Positions 1-12,787 of a stretch of 64,000 bases of DNA are shown here, piece by piece (the stretch's first letter is position 1; each line of letters opens with the position of its first letter). The position numbers were made by a program, and so were the translations under genes. Source of the DNA: Plecoglossus altivelis. Its lineage: Eukaryota > Chordata > Actinopteri > Osmeriformes > Plecoglossidae. The notes beneath the pieces are model-generated. The model was not told the origin of the DNA. It did no database searches and saw nothing but the letters and a program-made list of their open reading frames with translations. The stretch lies in contig BROE01000009.1 in NCBI GenBank assembly GCA_036571765.1, positions 5,274,673 through 5,338,672 on the forward strand, given 5' to 3'.

Positions 1-955
1 GTTAATTATACCAGCTTCACACTGCGGTCCGAACAGATAAAACACCCAGTAATGAAATACTTACCCCTCTGATGAGACAAACACTTGAGGAAGTGATAGG
101 GGAACGATAGAAGGAAAACAGAGGGATGATTAGAAAGATGAGGGGTCGTTGGAGGAGAATGCCAGAACAGAATGTGTCATCAATGTCACTTTGATGCGTC
201 GCATAAAAGTAAAGTAAAAGTGAGACTGTTTTTGTTTTTCAATCTGCTCGCTGGTCGTTCTTATTTGCGCGCAGGGAGAATCGGTTCTTAAGACGTTTCC
301 GGTTATCAGAATCATCCATGAACTGTGTGTGATGGAGTTGTCGTCATGGGCATTTTTATATGAAGCATGATCCTGTGGATGATGATGATGATGATGATAT
401 CTTGAAGTTTACACACATATGCATTCTCACCTGCTGTCTCTCGTTTTCTCTTTCTCTCTGTACTTCTGTCTCTCTGAGGGGAATCCTGTCCTCTGTCGGC
501 ATTGTCACCTCTGAGTTTAGCAGACGAATTAAAGGGAAAAATCCATTAATTTCCGAAAAGCTTATATTGGCTGGTCGTGAATTAGCATATTTATCTTAGG
601 CTTAGCTCTCTTCTCGTTAAAGAATAAACGCTGAAATTGTAAATTGCAAAGTTTTCCAAATAAAGTGCAGTCCCACACACATACACACAGGGAGGAACAC
701 TCTCACGCATTGACGCACACATGCACACTGACACACACACGTATATGTATATTGCTATACATAGTATTTAGTTAATTGAAGTCTGAAGTCCATGACAGCT
801 ATCACAACACTGTGGGTAATTCTGAAAATTAATGAGAGTGATAATGCTTAAAAGACTGTTCCAGAGTTTGCCCAAACTCATTAACTAAATCTCTCATTTA
901 AATATATCCTAAAGACGGTTTCAACAAGGAAAAAAAACCCCTGCTACATTATTGC
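1..955. other. Unique sequence, no gene seen
   Basis: Mixed unique sequence with a short GAT trinucleotide run (about 376-400) and a few CA dinucleotide patches at 675-740. Short open frames show no recognisable domain. Confidence 0.6.
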
Positions 956-1139
956 TCTATAAGCAGTAAACCTGAGGCTGAAAATGCTGAGGTATGTGTT
1001 TGTTCTGGGAGAGTGAGAGTGAGGTGCTCCACCCAGGCCTGCAGCCCCCCTCTCCTCTGAAGAGAGACTTCAGCTTGGTTACAGCAACACCTGGAGTCTC
1101 TCTCACAATGATGCCACTGCCATTACCCAGCCCTGTCTG

Positions 1140-1410
1140 GACACACACAGACTCGCGTGTGCGCGCACATTTACACACACACACATATACACATGCACAC
1201 ACACAGACACACGTACACTTGTAGACACACACATACCCAAAACACACACAGACATACACATGCACACACAGACTTGCGTGCGTGCGTGTGCGCACACACA
1301 TACATATACACTTGCACGCGTAGACACACATACACATATAGACATACACATATACAGAAACACACACACACAGACTCTCGCACGCACACGCACACACACA
1401 CCCATACAGA
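1140..1410 (+). repeat. Imperfect CA/GT microsatellite
   Basis: About 270 bases of interrupted CA repeats carry ACATAC, GCGTGC and GCGCAC interruptions. Confidence 0.95.
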
Positions 1411-1670
1411 CAGGGAGGGGTGTTTCAAAACCTTCATTAATGCTTCTTAAAACTCGCACAGGTGGTGAATTACTCTGAGCAAGCAGTGTTGGTGTGTTCA
1501 GGCAAGACAAGTTTGGGCTGCTCAGCATATTAGGATGTTGGGTTTTTGTCTCACTGGAGGGAGGTGAGAGGTAGCAATCAAACTCACTCACTCTAATGTC
1601 TGGATGACAGGTTTTAATGTTGCTGCACCGTCGAGGGTGCACACACGCACACACACACACGCACGCATAA

Positions 1671-1767
1671 CACAAACCTGCACGCACGCACACATACATA
1701 ACACAAACCTACACGCACGCACACATACATAACACAAACCTACACGCACGCACACATACATAACACC
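1671..1767 (+). repeat. 31-bp tandem repeat
   Basis: CACAAACCT starts at 1671, 1702 and 1733, a 31-base period. Units are CA-rich with CACGCACGCACAC. About three copies are present next to a CA microsatellite. Confidence 0.93.
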
Positions 1768-1769
1768 CA

Positions 1770-2740
1770 GCCCCAACAGCACCATCCCACCCCGCCCCAG
1801 GCCCGCCCACCCCCTCCAGCCCCCCCCACCCCCACCAACACACACCTCCACCCCCACCAACACACACCTCCACCCCCACCAACACACACCTCCACCCCCA
1901 CCAACACACACCTCCACCCCCACCAACACACACCTCCACCCCCACCAACACACACCTCCACCCCCCCCCTCCCCTCCACCCCACCTCTACCCACCCAACC
2001 CCCACCCCCCCCCGCCAACCCCACATCGCCCTAACCCAGGCCCCCGAGCAAACGTCGATCCTCCCCCCACAGGCATGACACTGTCTCATCGCCCCTCAAG
2101 GACAACCGAGATATCACAACTCCCTACACAATACACTTCGGACTGCCCAGCCATCGCAATGTAGGAAAACAAAACAAAAACCACTCGGCCCTACTCCACC
2201 TGGGTTATTGCGGCCCTAATTCACCCGTAAACATGGCCCACAGAAAGCATAAGGGACTGCAGCGACAGCCCCAGCGAGCACACCTTGGCTCCGGCCAATA
2301 CCCACCTTGCACGATGACTCTCCCCTGCCTACCAGCCCCACCAGGACGATCAACACAGGGCATGCACTTTTACCACGGGCATCACCACCCAGCCCGAGAA
2401 CAACCACCAATCAGGCTTGGTGTATCCCCCACCAAAAGCTACACCAGCACCAGCCCCCATCGGACCAACTGCCTCGCAAGACTCACTTAGTATGCACCAT
2501 CAGTACCTGCAACTGCACATCTGACCTCGTCCTATCTCCCCTCGCATTAGCACACCTACCACATTAATTCCCAACATTCACTCAACCACTCCCCCCCCAC
2601 CCCTTCTTCATTCTAACACCCCTTTCTCCTAAAAACAACCGCCTTTCACTACAACACGCTTCCATCCACCAATCAGTATTTAACACCATTATCACTCCCA
2701 CACCAATTCTTACAAACTACACAAGCAATGACAAAGACCG
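1770..2740. other. C-rich, G-poor anomalous stretch
   Basis: After the 31-bp repeat, the plus strand becomes rich in C and A and poor in G for nearly a kilobase, especially at 2510-2725. Apart from the 22-bp repeat there is little internal structure. No gene was recognised; the short open frames show no domain. Confidence 0.7.
1835..1966 (+). repeat. 22-bp minisatellite
   Basis: The unit CCAACACACACCTCCACCCC plus CA starts at 1835, 1857, 1879, 1901, 1923 and 1945, six near-identical copies. It sits inside a longer C-rich, G-poor stretch. Confidence 0.95.
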
Positions 2741-2945
2741 TTCACTCTCAGTCTGCCCCGACTCTTGGTGCAACTATTATGACCCCAGTTACTGCTTGTA
2801 GCACACAGATTCACGAGTTAGATCTGCTACGAAAGACAGCGACGAGAGAGAGGGAGAGAGGAGGACGGAGGAGAGATGTTGCAAGCTGTGCACCAGGTTA
2901 CAGTCATGGCTCTTTGAAAAAAGCTTTCTACATCCCTATATTCAC

Positions 2946-3610
2946 TCGCTCCTACAGTCCCTATCCACTCTCTACATCCCTATATCACTCTGCTCTACAG
3001 TCCTCTATCACTCTGCTTTATACCCCTCTATCACTACTATATACCTCTCTATCACTCTGCTCCATACCCCTCTATTACTCTGCTCTATACCCCTCTATCA
3101 CTCTGCTCTATACCCCTCTATCACTCTGCTCCATACCCCTCTATCACTCTGCTCTACAGCTCTCTATCACTCTGCTCCATACCCCTCTATCACTCTGCTC
3201 TATACCCCTCTATCACTCTGCTCTACAGCCTTCTATCACTCTGCTCTATACCCCTCTATCACTCTGCTCTACACCCCTCTATCACTCTGCTCTATACCCC
3301 TCTATCACTCTGCTCCATACCCCTCTATCACTCTGCTCTACAGCCCTCTATCACTCTGCTATATACCCCTCTATCACTACTATATACCTCTCTATCACTC
3401 TGCTCTATACCCCTCTATCACTCTGCTCCATACCCCTTTATCACTCTGCTCCATACCCCTCTATCACTACTATATACCTCTCTATCACTCTGCTCTATAC
3501 CCCTCTATCACGTTGCTCCATACCTCTCTATCACTCTGCACTACAGCCCTCTAACAGTCTACTATATACCGCTCTATGACTCTGCTTTACAGCCCTCTAT
3601 GAATCTGCTC
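2946..3610 (+). repeat. 24-bp minisatellite (CTCTATCACTCTGCTCTATACCCC)
   Basis: A 24-base unit of the form CTCTATCACTCTGCTCTATA plus CCCC repeats for about 660 bases. Common variants carry CCATACCCC, ACAGCCCT or an ACTATATACCT segment. Twenty-four bases equal eight codons, so a 283-residue open frame (2728-3579) runs through it; the product would be a monotonous LSITLLYTP repeat and is not supported as a gene. Confidence 0.95.
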
Positions 3611-3619
3611 TACACTAAT

Positions 3620-5270
3620 CTTCTACCACTCTGTTGCGCCTGCTAGCTCCAATGTCAAATCTTAAATATTGCAGAAATATCATAACTTTAATATTCACCA
3701 TTCATTAATGTTGGAAAGAGACAGAGTAAGAGATTTTCTGTCTCTTTACCTCACATCTCTAATATGATTTCTTTCTTCTGTCTTTGCTCCCTTCACAATA
3801 TGTCTTCCTTTCTGTTTCAGGCATACACACGTTCACATACACAGTCACATACACACCCCAGCCCCCCTTCACGTTGGAAACATCGTAAATAATTTCCGGC
3901 TGCAGATGCCAGTATGTTTATATATCAATGAGCTGGATCATTAGATAGAACAAGAATAATCCTGAAGATCTCTCCTCAGCTGAAGCTACATAATCTGGCG
4001 CAGCACTTCAAAGGCTAGCCTGTTTTCCATATCAAGGCCTGGCTGTCACTAGACATCCCTCCTCGGCTGTTTACCCAGAAAACTGGCAAAATGGTCGGGA
4101 ATTGAAACAGAGAAACATTTTTGTTAAGTTGTGACACTCATTAAAATGCTAGCTCTGTTCCCTCCCACCTCCCTCTCTCGCTTTCCCTATTTCTCTTCCC
4201 GCGCTCTCGTTTTCTCTTTTCTCTCTTTTCTATATATCTTTCTTCCTTCCTTGCTGGCATCCTCTTGCTTTGTCTCTCTGTCTTTCTTTCTGTCCCTCTG
4301 TCTCTCAGTCAGCTAACGACATGTTGAGAGGGTTTGCGAATGCTCAGAACAGTATGTGTACCCTCTCCTTGTCTGGCTAAGTGTGTCTTTGATTCAACCT
4401 GCTCGTAGTCATGTGATCCATCTTCTCTTCTCTGATCTCTTCTAAAGCCTTCCTCTCTCTCTCACACACACACTCTCTCTGTCATCAGGGCCACATTGTC
4501 TGCAAGGCAGCTCAGAGTCAAACCCACAGTTTGTGGTTGACTGTGTGATCGGCTGCATTAGAAGGTATACCAGGGCTGTGGCTTGAGCAGTCTCTTCAGT
4601 GCTCGATCACAAATCTGCATTGATGCATCTTTCTCTACACCCCCCCCCTCCTTCTCTACTGCCTCCCCTCTTTCCTCCCTAGCCTCCACTTCTCCCTTCT
4701 TTCCAGCCCCTTCTCCACAGCCTCTTTCAGTCTCCCTCCTCTCCAGCCTTTCTAACCTCGCCCTCCTCTCCTCTCCAGCCTCTCTAACCTCGCCCTCCTC
4801 TCCAGCCTCCTCTATCCATCCTCCCCCACATTTCCTCCCTAGCCTCCCCACTCTCTTCTCCTCCTCTCCCAGCCTCCACTTCATCCTCCTCCGGCTCCCC
4901 TCCCTGGCCTCCCCTCCTTCCTCTCCTTGTGTCCTGCGTCCCGGGGCAACGGCAAACGCCAGCCCTAATGATGAATGGAGCTCCCTGTCAGTTAAAATGA
5001 AAATTCTACGGGGGCTGATAGCTTCATATTAATGACTGTTTTATGGATCGGAGCAAGTTGTCTGAGCAAGATGGATGTGGCTGATCCGCAGGGAGATACA
5101 GGATGAGAAGTCTGCACCTCCATCCATCCATCCATCTCTCCCTTCATCCCTCTGTCCTCTGGGTCCCTGGGTGGGGCTCCTTTCTCTCCCTCTCGTTCTG
5201 GATGCTTTTCTCCCCCCTCTTCTCCTCCTTCCTTCCTCCCTGTCCTGCTGCTTGGCTCGTCTGGCCCGCC
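3620..5270. other. Unique sequence with CT-rich patches, no gene seen
   Basis: Unique DNA at 3640-4130 and 4320-4560 alternates with CT-rich patches at 4140-4310 and 4640-4930. Frames in the latter are serine/leucine-rich artefacts. Confidence 0.6.
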
Positions 5271-5272
5271 AT

Positions 5273-5342
5273 CCCCCCAGGTGCTCTGGTGATGGTGTTG
5301 TCACTGTCCCCCCAGGTGCTCTGGTGATGGTGTTGTCACTGT
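5273..5342 (+). repeat. 35-bp tandem duplication
   Basis: Two perfect copies of a 35-base segment begin CCCCCCAGGTGCTCTGGTGA at 5273 and 5308. Confidence 0.95.
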
Positions 5343-5823
5343 CCCACTGCATGTGTTGACTCCACCCCTCCTCCCTAACCCGTCTCTAGTGAGTGTGTAC
5401 ACAGCCCATGGCTGTCTTCGTCTCTCTCTCTCTCTTTCGCTCTCTCCATGCATGGGAGCTCCTCTGCTCTGGCAGAGAGACACGCAGAAAGGCAATACGA
5501 CAGACAGATGGACAGACCTGTGGCTCTTTGAATATGCTTGATTACAACATGAAAACCCAGAGAGAACGGGTGTGTGTAGAGAGAGAGAGAGTTAGGGGAT
5601 GGAGAGGGAGATGTATGGTGAGATGGGGGGGGGTAGAGAGGAGGGAGGGTAAGAGAAGGAAAGGTAGGGAGGGTAAGGAGAGAGGGAGGGGGTAAGAAAG
5701 GACATGGATGGTGAGAGAGGCTAGAGGGAGCTTTGGACTCGGCCGTAAGACTGAACAGGGGGCAGCCAGGACTGGAGTCTCTCACTGCTCTGTGTGGAGG
5801 ACTGGAGGGCTAGACCCACACAT

Positions 5824-5834
5824 CTTCTACACCT

Positions 5835-5882
<48 letters not shown>
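5824..5882 (+). repeat. GT microsatellite
   Basis: A nearly pure GT run of about 28 units has a single CGT interruption near the end. Confidence 0.97.
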
Positions 5883-6594
5883 GAAAGAGAGGAGGAGGGG
5901 AAGAGAGAAACGTGGGCAAGAGTGACAGTGACAGAATGTTTTGATCAGTTTCACTCATCAATTTTTGATTCATAATAACTTATTGAAACTCCGCTATGTG
6001 GAACCAATCAATGTTCTTCCTTTTTGGGTTGACTTCACAAGATGTGTGTTTCTTCCAGGCGTGAGAGGGTGGTCTCAGAGCATCCACAGACAGGCAGGCA
6101 GCCAAGCAGACAGACAAGCAGACAGACAGATACTGCCTATTTGTCTGCGTCCTCATCTCATAGGACTGGATTCTCCAGAGCTTTCTTTATATGAGTGGAA
6201 TAAGGACTGTGTGGAGGATAGCCTGTCCTGTAGTCTGGGGGTCTATGATGGTGTTTCATACTAGAATACACACACACACACACAGAAGAGGGAGAAGGAG
6301 AGAATTCATTTATCATGTGTCAGAGGAGCAGTCTCTTCTCCTCATGTGTGCCCACTGACTCCTGCGACTGCCATCTTTATTAACTGTCCCCTCATATCTC
6401 TCTCCTGTCTTCCTCCGCTCCCTCCTCCTCTCTGCCTTCCTCGCTCCCCCTCACACACTCAACCCTTCTGTCTCTCCCCCCCTCCCCTCCTTCCCCCACA
6501 CCAACACACTCCCCCTTTCCCAAGCCCTTCAAACCTCTGTTCTCGAACATATTGCTAAGATATTCCTCTGAAATGTGTGCGGGAATGTTTTGTG

Positions 6595-6690
6595 TGTGTG
6601 TGTGTGACTGAACGTTCGTGTGTGTGTGAGGGGAAAAAGGAGTGTTTTTGTGCAAGTGTGCGTGCGCTTGTGCCTGTGTGTGTGTGTGTG
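6595..6690 (+). repeat. Interrupted GT microsatellites
   Basis: Three short GT runs are separated by unique bases. Confidence 0.85.
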
Positions 6691-7053
6691 TGAGAGAGTC
6701 TGGCTGTCTGCGTGTCACACTCTGGTTCACACACCCAGGCTTGTGGCCGTGCTGCTGATGCCTGTCTGACTGCGAGTCCAGTGGATGGATGCGTGGCGGC
6801 TAGCTCCATGTGCTCCAGGTTATGGATGTTTCGGCTCTGTCTAGCTCCTGGTGGTTTATATGTATCTGGGTCAAAGACAATGGAGCTGAGAGGGACAAGT
6901 CCAGCTACTGGGAGAGTGTTGCAGAAAATTAAATGTTGCTGCATTTGTGGTATCATACAAATGACAAATGATGTGTGGTAATCGTCTTACTGCTGATAGT
7001 AAGATCGCCGCTAGCTCCAGCTCCGGCCAAGAACACATTAATTCTGCCAGGCA

Positions 7054-7067
7054 GGTGTGTGTGTGTG

Positions 7068-7102
<35 letters not shown>

Positions 7103-7151
7103 CGTGCGTGCATGTGTGTGTGTGCATTTGTGTCTGTGTGTGTGTGTGTAT
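7054..7151 (+). repeat. GT microsatellite
   Basis: GT repeats with GTTGT and CGTGCGTGCGTGC interruptions cover about 95 bases. Confidence 0.95.
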
Positions 7152-7372
7152 TGCTGGCCTCTGCTACCCTCTCCTATATGTTGTGACCTGTAGGGAACAC
7201 TGTGTAATAGACTTGGATAGAATAGAGAGAAGAAGCCTGGGGAGGGATGAGATAAAGGCACTAACTTTAGGGAGAGGAAGTAGATAAAGTCCCTGTTTAT
7301 TTACATTTAAATAACAGTTCAGCTTCACTTCTCTAGTTTGTTTTCTCCTTTTTTGTTGCTGGTGTTTTTTTG

Positions 7373-7456
7373 TGTGTGTATATATATATATGTATATATG
7401 CATATATACATATGTATATACGTATATATATATATGTGTGTATATATATATGCATG
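7373..7456 (+). repeat. TA/TG alternating microsatellite
   Basis: Alternating pyrimidine-purine sequence (GTGTGTATATATAT, ATGCATATATACATATG) covers about 84 bases. It contains many self-complementary segments, so it is a candidate for easy DNA melting or cruciform formation. Confidence 0.93.
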
Positions 7457-8002
7457 AAAAGAAAAAATCTATAATTTCAGAATTGGACCAGGAACTCATC
7501 ATTGGCCAGCAGAGGAATCTTAGGGTTCCTCCATGTGCTGCAGGGCTGCGGGCACATTTCAAATGCAAATTTCTGCTCTTGTTTTCTTAATGAAATGTAC
7601 AGCCCATGAGAAGTGGTGGCATCTGGACAGGATGAGTTCGGTTAGCTGGTGACTCCAGGGCTGCCTGTCTGTCTGCACGCCTTCCTGCCTGTCTCTCCAT
7701 CCATCCATGTCGTCTCCGTCAGAGTTTCTGGGAGAAAATCTGCTCCTGCAGAGTGCAACAGGTTTATCAATTTGAGCTGGCCAAGTGCACAACTAAACGC
7801 ATGTGAAAGTTAACAAATCCCCAGGGTAAATTGAGTCCGATTTCGGCTGTCTGTGAGAGGCTGGGGAGGTGCGACACGCTGGATTGAACTCTAATGCCTC
7901 AGGCCAGAGCAATCAAACCAGAGCAGTTCAAGACTCTCCAGGCTCAGCCAGCCGAGTAGAGAACGAACGAGAGAGGAAAGAGGTTGCAGGGAGGGGGGAG
8001 GG

Positions 8003-8380
8003 GCTACACTGACTGGGAGGGGGGCTTGTTGATGACAAGAGACAAGACGGGAGGGGAGAGGAGCAGGGAGAAGAGGAGGAGGGGAGAGGGGCAGGGAGGA
8101 GAGAAGGGGAGGAGCGGAGGAGAAGGAGTAGGGAGGAGGGGAGGAGGAGGGGAGAGGAGGAGGGAAGAGGAGCAGGAAGGAGAGAAGGGAAGGAGCGGAG
8201 GAGAAGGAGTAGGGAGGAGGGGAGGAGGAGGGTAGAGGAGGAGGGAGGGGAGGAGGATAGGGGCGGAGAGGAGAGAAGAGAAGAGAAGAAGAGGGGAGAG
8301 GGGTGGAGAGGAGGAGGGGGGTAGAGGGGAGAGGAGTGAAGAGGAGGGGAGAGGAGTGGAGAGGAGTGGAGAGGTGAACT
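8003..8380 (+). repeat. Polypurine GGAGA/GAGGA tract
   Basis: About 370 bases are almost entirely A and G (GGGAGGAGGGGAGGAGGAGG types), including a duplicated block of about 78 bases (GAGAAGGGGAGGAGCGGAGG near 8100 and its counterpart near 8181). Open frames on both strands are artefacts. Confidence 0.9.
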
Positions 8381-8926
8381 TCCTCAGGGGTAATATTAGC
8401 TGATAAGATACTCTTTCCAAATACCAGCTGACATCCTAGTCCGTTCTTACTGGTTCAGAAACAGGCAGACTGGCTGAAAGATGCTTGACACATACAACTG
8501 TATCAAGTAATTAGCAATTAACGAATCACTCTTGATTTCTGCAGCTGTCCCCATGGGCCATAGGTCCACGAACTGACAGACTCGACAGGCGATGACTGAA
8601 ACAGAAATGACTGCGAACACACTGATCAGAAAATGAGATTCTGCATACTTAAAAAATGGTACTAAAGTCTATTTCCATATTCACTCTCCAATGAACAAAC
8701 AACATGAAAAAGCTCAACAGTGTTAAAAGGAAAATGGAGGCGCTTTTCCAAATGTATAAGGAGGCGTTATGGACATTTTGTCGTATATTTACCTCTGTGT
8801 AATTATTATTGTATATTTACACTAGTCTGATTCAGGTGCAGTTCCAACAGGGTTACACTCGTATTTTACATACTAAGATTTTCCATTTCGTACTCTGCCT
8901 GGTATTTCCCTGCCTGGCTGGATGAG

Positions 8927-8927
<1 letters not shown>

Positions 8928-8963
<36 letters not shown>

Positions 8964-8985
8964 CGCACACCTGTGTGTGTATTCT
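8928..8985 (+). repeat. GT microsatellite
   Basis: A GT run of about 14 units is followed by ATGTGCGCGCGCAC and a short GT run. Confidence 0.95.
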
Positions 8986-9397
8986 GAGTGAACTGATGGG
9001 TGCGGCAGAAGAGCACAGGACTTTGGTGCTTGAGAATGCTGCCTCGTGAAACAGATGAAAGCATCTCCTGTCTCCTGATGATGGATCCTGTTACTGCAGA
9101 CCATCAGAGAGAAAACTCACACGTATTTACAGTAAAACACAACCTAGGTTACTCAAGCTTCTTTTGCTTTATTGTCATTATGTCTACTTGTGATGAGTCA
9201 GTAGAGCAGATAGAGGCTGCGCACGCCAGGCTGAGGAGTATGTAGAGGAGATGGAGCAGTTCTCTGGTCATCAGAAGGACATTTCACCTGGAGCAGTGAC
9301 TAACTGCACTGTGTCCACAATGCACAGAGGAAACGGGGATGTATAAACTACTACACAGGAAGCCAACTCAGGCTACATGTCCCTGGCTCAGGCTGGA

Positions 9398-9655
9398 GAA
9401 AGAGAAGGGGGAGAGTGAGGGAGAGGGGGGAGTGAGGGAGAGGGGGGAGTGAGAGTGAGGGAGAGGGGGGAGTGAAAGTGAGGGAGAGGGGGAGAGAATG
9501 GGGGAAAACACAGAGCCCAGAGAGAGAGAGAGAGAGAGACAGAGACAAGAGAAGAGAGACAGAGAGGAGACAGAAGAGAAGACAGGAGAGAGACAGAGAG
9601 AGACAGTGAGAGAGACAGTGAGAGAGACAGAGAGAGAGAGACAGAGAGAGAGGGG
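9398..9655 (+). repeat. GA-rich tract
   Basis: First comes a GGGGGAGTGAGGGAGA-type repeat (to about 9495), then AGAGAGACAG repeats (9515-9655). Confidence 0.9.
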
Positions 9656-9750
9656 GGTAAAGAGAGCTTGTGGCTCTCTGTCCGCTTCTCAGCTGGGAGT
9701 ATGAAGAAGATGGAGAAAGAAAGAGAATGAATAAGCATGAGTGTCATGGG

Positions 9751-10000
9751 TGTGTGTTTGTGAAAGTGTGTGTATGAGTGACAGTGTGTGTGTGTGTGTG
9801 TGTGACAGTGTGTGCATGTGACAGTGTTTGTGTGAAAGTGTGTGTACGAGTGACAGTGTGTGAGTGTGACAGTGTGTTTGTGTGAAAGTGTGTGTACGAG
9901 TGACAGTGTGTGTGTGACAGCGTGTTTGTGTGACAGTGTGTGTACGAGTGACAGTGTGTGTGACGGTGTGTGTGTGTGTGTGTGTGTTTGTGTGTGTGCC
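9751..10000 (+). repeat. GT microsatellite with GTGACAGTGTGTG units
   Basis: GT runs are interrupted regularly by GTGACAG, GTGAAAG and GTACGAGTGACAG, forming an irregular higher-order array of about 250 bases. Confidence 0.93.
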
Positions 10001-10177
10001 AGTGCAGCCCATCAGGGTAGTAGCTGGGCTAGCCTCAGCCCTGCACCATGCAGCAGCTTCCTCATGCTGCACTTGACATGGGTTTGTCTCTCTCTCAGGG
10101 AGGTGTGTGTGTATGTGTGTGTTATACCAGCTATTAGATTGGTCCTGAGGAGAAGCACAGATTCAATTTCTCCTCTC

Positions 10178-10273
10178 CAGAGAGAGAGCGAGAGAGAGAG
10201 AGAGCGAAAGAGAGAGCGAGAGAGAGAGAGATGGAGTTGGAGGAGGAGAGAGCAACAGAGAGAGAAAGAGAGA
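10178..10273 (+). repeat. GA microsatellite
   Basis: GAGAGAGCGAGAGA-type purine-rich repeat covers about 95 bases. Confidence 0.92.
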
Positions 10274-10636
10274 CTGTATTTGACATGAAGCAAATAAATA
10301 AACATGAATTGGGGTTTTGAATTGGGACCTGCTGGTGGGAAGAGATCTGCTGCTGGTCTGGACACACTTACATGACAGATGTATTCACTCATTCTGCCAT
10401 ATTAGAGAGGGATGTTAATCCTCTATGCAAAGCAGATTGACCAGAAGAATCTTGATTGTTGCTGTTCTCGAACAGTTTGGGGTAAGTGGATCCCATAAGG
10501 AGCTCCACTGTCTTCTCTCCCCCCACCCCGCCCTCCCTTGTTTCTCTTTCTCTCTTACAGCCTATAGGCACCTGCTTGTGCTTTGTGTCATTTGCATATG
10601 TACACATTACTTCCTGGGTCACTAGTTCTGGGAAAA

Positions 10637-10639
<3 letters not shown>

Positions 10640-10685
<46 letters not shown>

Positions 10686-10735
10686 CTCTCTCTCTCTCTC
10701 TCTGTATCTCTCTCTCTCTCTGTCTGTTTCGCTCT
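10640..10735 (+). repeat. CT microsatellite
   Basis: About 20 pure CT units are followed by CT runs interrupted by TGTAT and TGTCTGTTT. Confidence 0.95.
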
Positions 10736-11047
10736 CACACATACAGTCTTGACAGAACAGCAGGCCTCCCATAATTTAGAGACAAAAAAAGTTTACGTTA
10801 GCTAGCTAACGTCTATTTCTATGTTTTTCTCTCGTCTAAACTCACTACAAATGTCCTTCTCTCTTTCTTCCCCATTATGTTTCTCTCTTTCACCTCTCCT
10901 TTGTCAGTTAACAGAGTGCACTTGGCAGAAAATAGATTTTGTACCATTCCTTTTGTAGTGAATGTACCACTGGTGAATTGTGGGCTGGTTATATGTATTG
11001 TACACCGCTTGTCTCAATGCAGTTCTTCAGCCTTGAAAGCATTGCTA

Positions 11048-11106
11048 AACACACACACATATATATATATTTATATATAAATATTCTAAAAGAATTATAT
11101 ATATAG
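11048..11106 (+). repeat. CA/TA microsatellite
   Basis: ACACACACATATATATATAT leads into ATTTATATATAAATATTC and ends in ATTATATATATA; the region is strongly AT-rich and partly self-complementary. Confidence 0.9.
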
Positions 11107-11794
11107 CAGATCACTGAGGGTTTGAAAATGGTATATGTATACAGTAATATAACTAAAGGCTAACTAGTAGCACTGTGTCCACAAGTTTGCCACCATACAC
11201 TGATGCTTTCATCGGGTTATTTTAAACTTTATAGTGTACTGTCTTCTATGGGAGTTTTGATGGTCACATACAATACAACGCGTCATGTAAAATCAACTCC
11301 CCCCCCTTGCTTCCTTTCTCCTTCAGCACCCCCCCTCCCACCCCTCAAGTTCCCAGTAGATTAGCAGAACAAAGCTGTTAGCTCCTCACCAGGGACCTGC
11401 CCTGCCCCCTCCCCCCCGTACCCTGTCTGCCCCCCCTCCCCTCAGAGCCTCCACACCCAAGTCAAGCCATTCCCATTCTGTCATGGGAAAACCACGGCGG
11501 CCGGCCTTGGCGTGCCAGGCCCACTCCACGCTCTCTTTGTCCGCAAGTGTCTAATTGGAGGCCCAGCCTGAATGGGGAGGTGTTAGAAGGGGAGCTCGTC
11601 CGTCTTTTCAGGGAGGGAAGCAGACAATGCGGACAAATCACCCTCCATTTACCTAGATGGAAGAACAGAAACACTCCAAGCTGGATGGAAAAGGCAGTGC
11701 TTATTGTGCTTATTGTGGGCGGCGTTCAGTTGCGTTGTGGGAATTCCTCAGGCGCTGGAAACTGAGAGATGGAGATGGAGTGGTGGAGATGGAG

Positions 11795-11905
11795 AGTGTG
11801 TGTGTATGTGTGTGTGAGAGAGAGGGAGAGAGAGAGGGGGAGAGGGAGTGGGAGAGGGAGAGAGAGGGAGAGAGAGGGAGAGGGAGAGAGAGGGGAGAAG
11901 GTGGG
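11795..11905 (+). repeat. GT then GA microsatellite
   Basis: A short GT run changes into GAGAGGGAGAGA repeats. The compound structure is typical of vertebrate introns. Confidence 0.92.
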
Positions 11906-12028
11906 AGAGACAGTTTCTCTATAGTACTATAAAGGCACTAGGATCGCTCCAGGGATTATAAAAAAAAGTTTAATTTAAATCTACAGACACAATTTTTTGT
12001 ATGCACCCACATACGAAACACCAGGGGT

Positions 12029-12080
12029 ATAGATATTCTATATAGATATTCTGTATAGATATTCTCTATAGATATTCTCT
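12029..12080 (+). repeat. 13-bp tandem repeat
   Basis: ATAGATATTCT starts at 12029, 12042, 12055 and 12068, giving four 13-base units that differ only in the last two bases. Confidence 0.93.
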
Positions 12081-12787
12081 AGATTTGATTGTCTGAGATA
12101 CCCTAGCAATGAGTGACTCGTTTGTGGGTGTATTGTAAATGGATGGATGGATGTATAGGTAAGAATATATTTACGTAAGGAATGTCTGAATGTTCCTAAG
12201 GGTGTGTGTACTGTAGGTAAGGGTGGATATATGTACTTAAGCATGTATTTATATACAGTGTGTAAGGGGGAATATAAATTCCATGTATAAATAAACAGAG
12301 GGTGTATGTAAGGACGGATCCAAGCCAGACTGTTCTCTGTACACACTCCTGTATCCTGTTGTGCGATTGGTTCAGCTGGCCGCAGTGGTCAGTGGAAGTA
12401 AGCTTTCTCATATAAATGTTGCTCTTTGATAAACATGAGAGCCTAGCAAGATGATGCTATTTGCTTTTCACCATCTGACTAAAAATGCCAGGCTTTTTCC
12501 ACCCATCCACGGACACGCACATGCTTTTGATATACCACCCAGTCTCTCGGCCGGTGTTGTACAGCAGCTAGCTAGACACCCTCGGAATATTTGATATGGA
12601 GATAAACCTAAAAAAGGGTGATATTTGCATATTTCTCCGTTGCACTGGTAAGCCGCATGTGGTAGGTAAATTTTTAATCAGAGCCGAAGAAATTAATTTG
12701 GTTTCTTGCAAAAAATGGAGAGAAACCAGAGGATGCTTACAATTCCATTAGCAGTGTTTTGTCAAAACACCAGCCTTCGCCTTCCCA

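Noticed and set aside
1770..2740. Nuclear copy of mitochondrial DNA, suggested by C-rich and G-poor composition
   Set aside because: No recognisable mitochondrial gene or tRNA could be read; composition alone is not enough.
2728..3579. 283-residue plus-strand open frame
   Set aside because: It runs through a 24-bp repeat (eight codons), so the frame stays open automatically; the peptide is a monotonous repeat with no domain.
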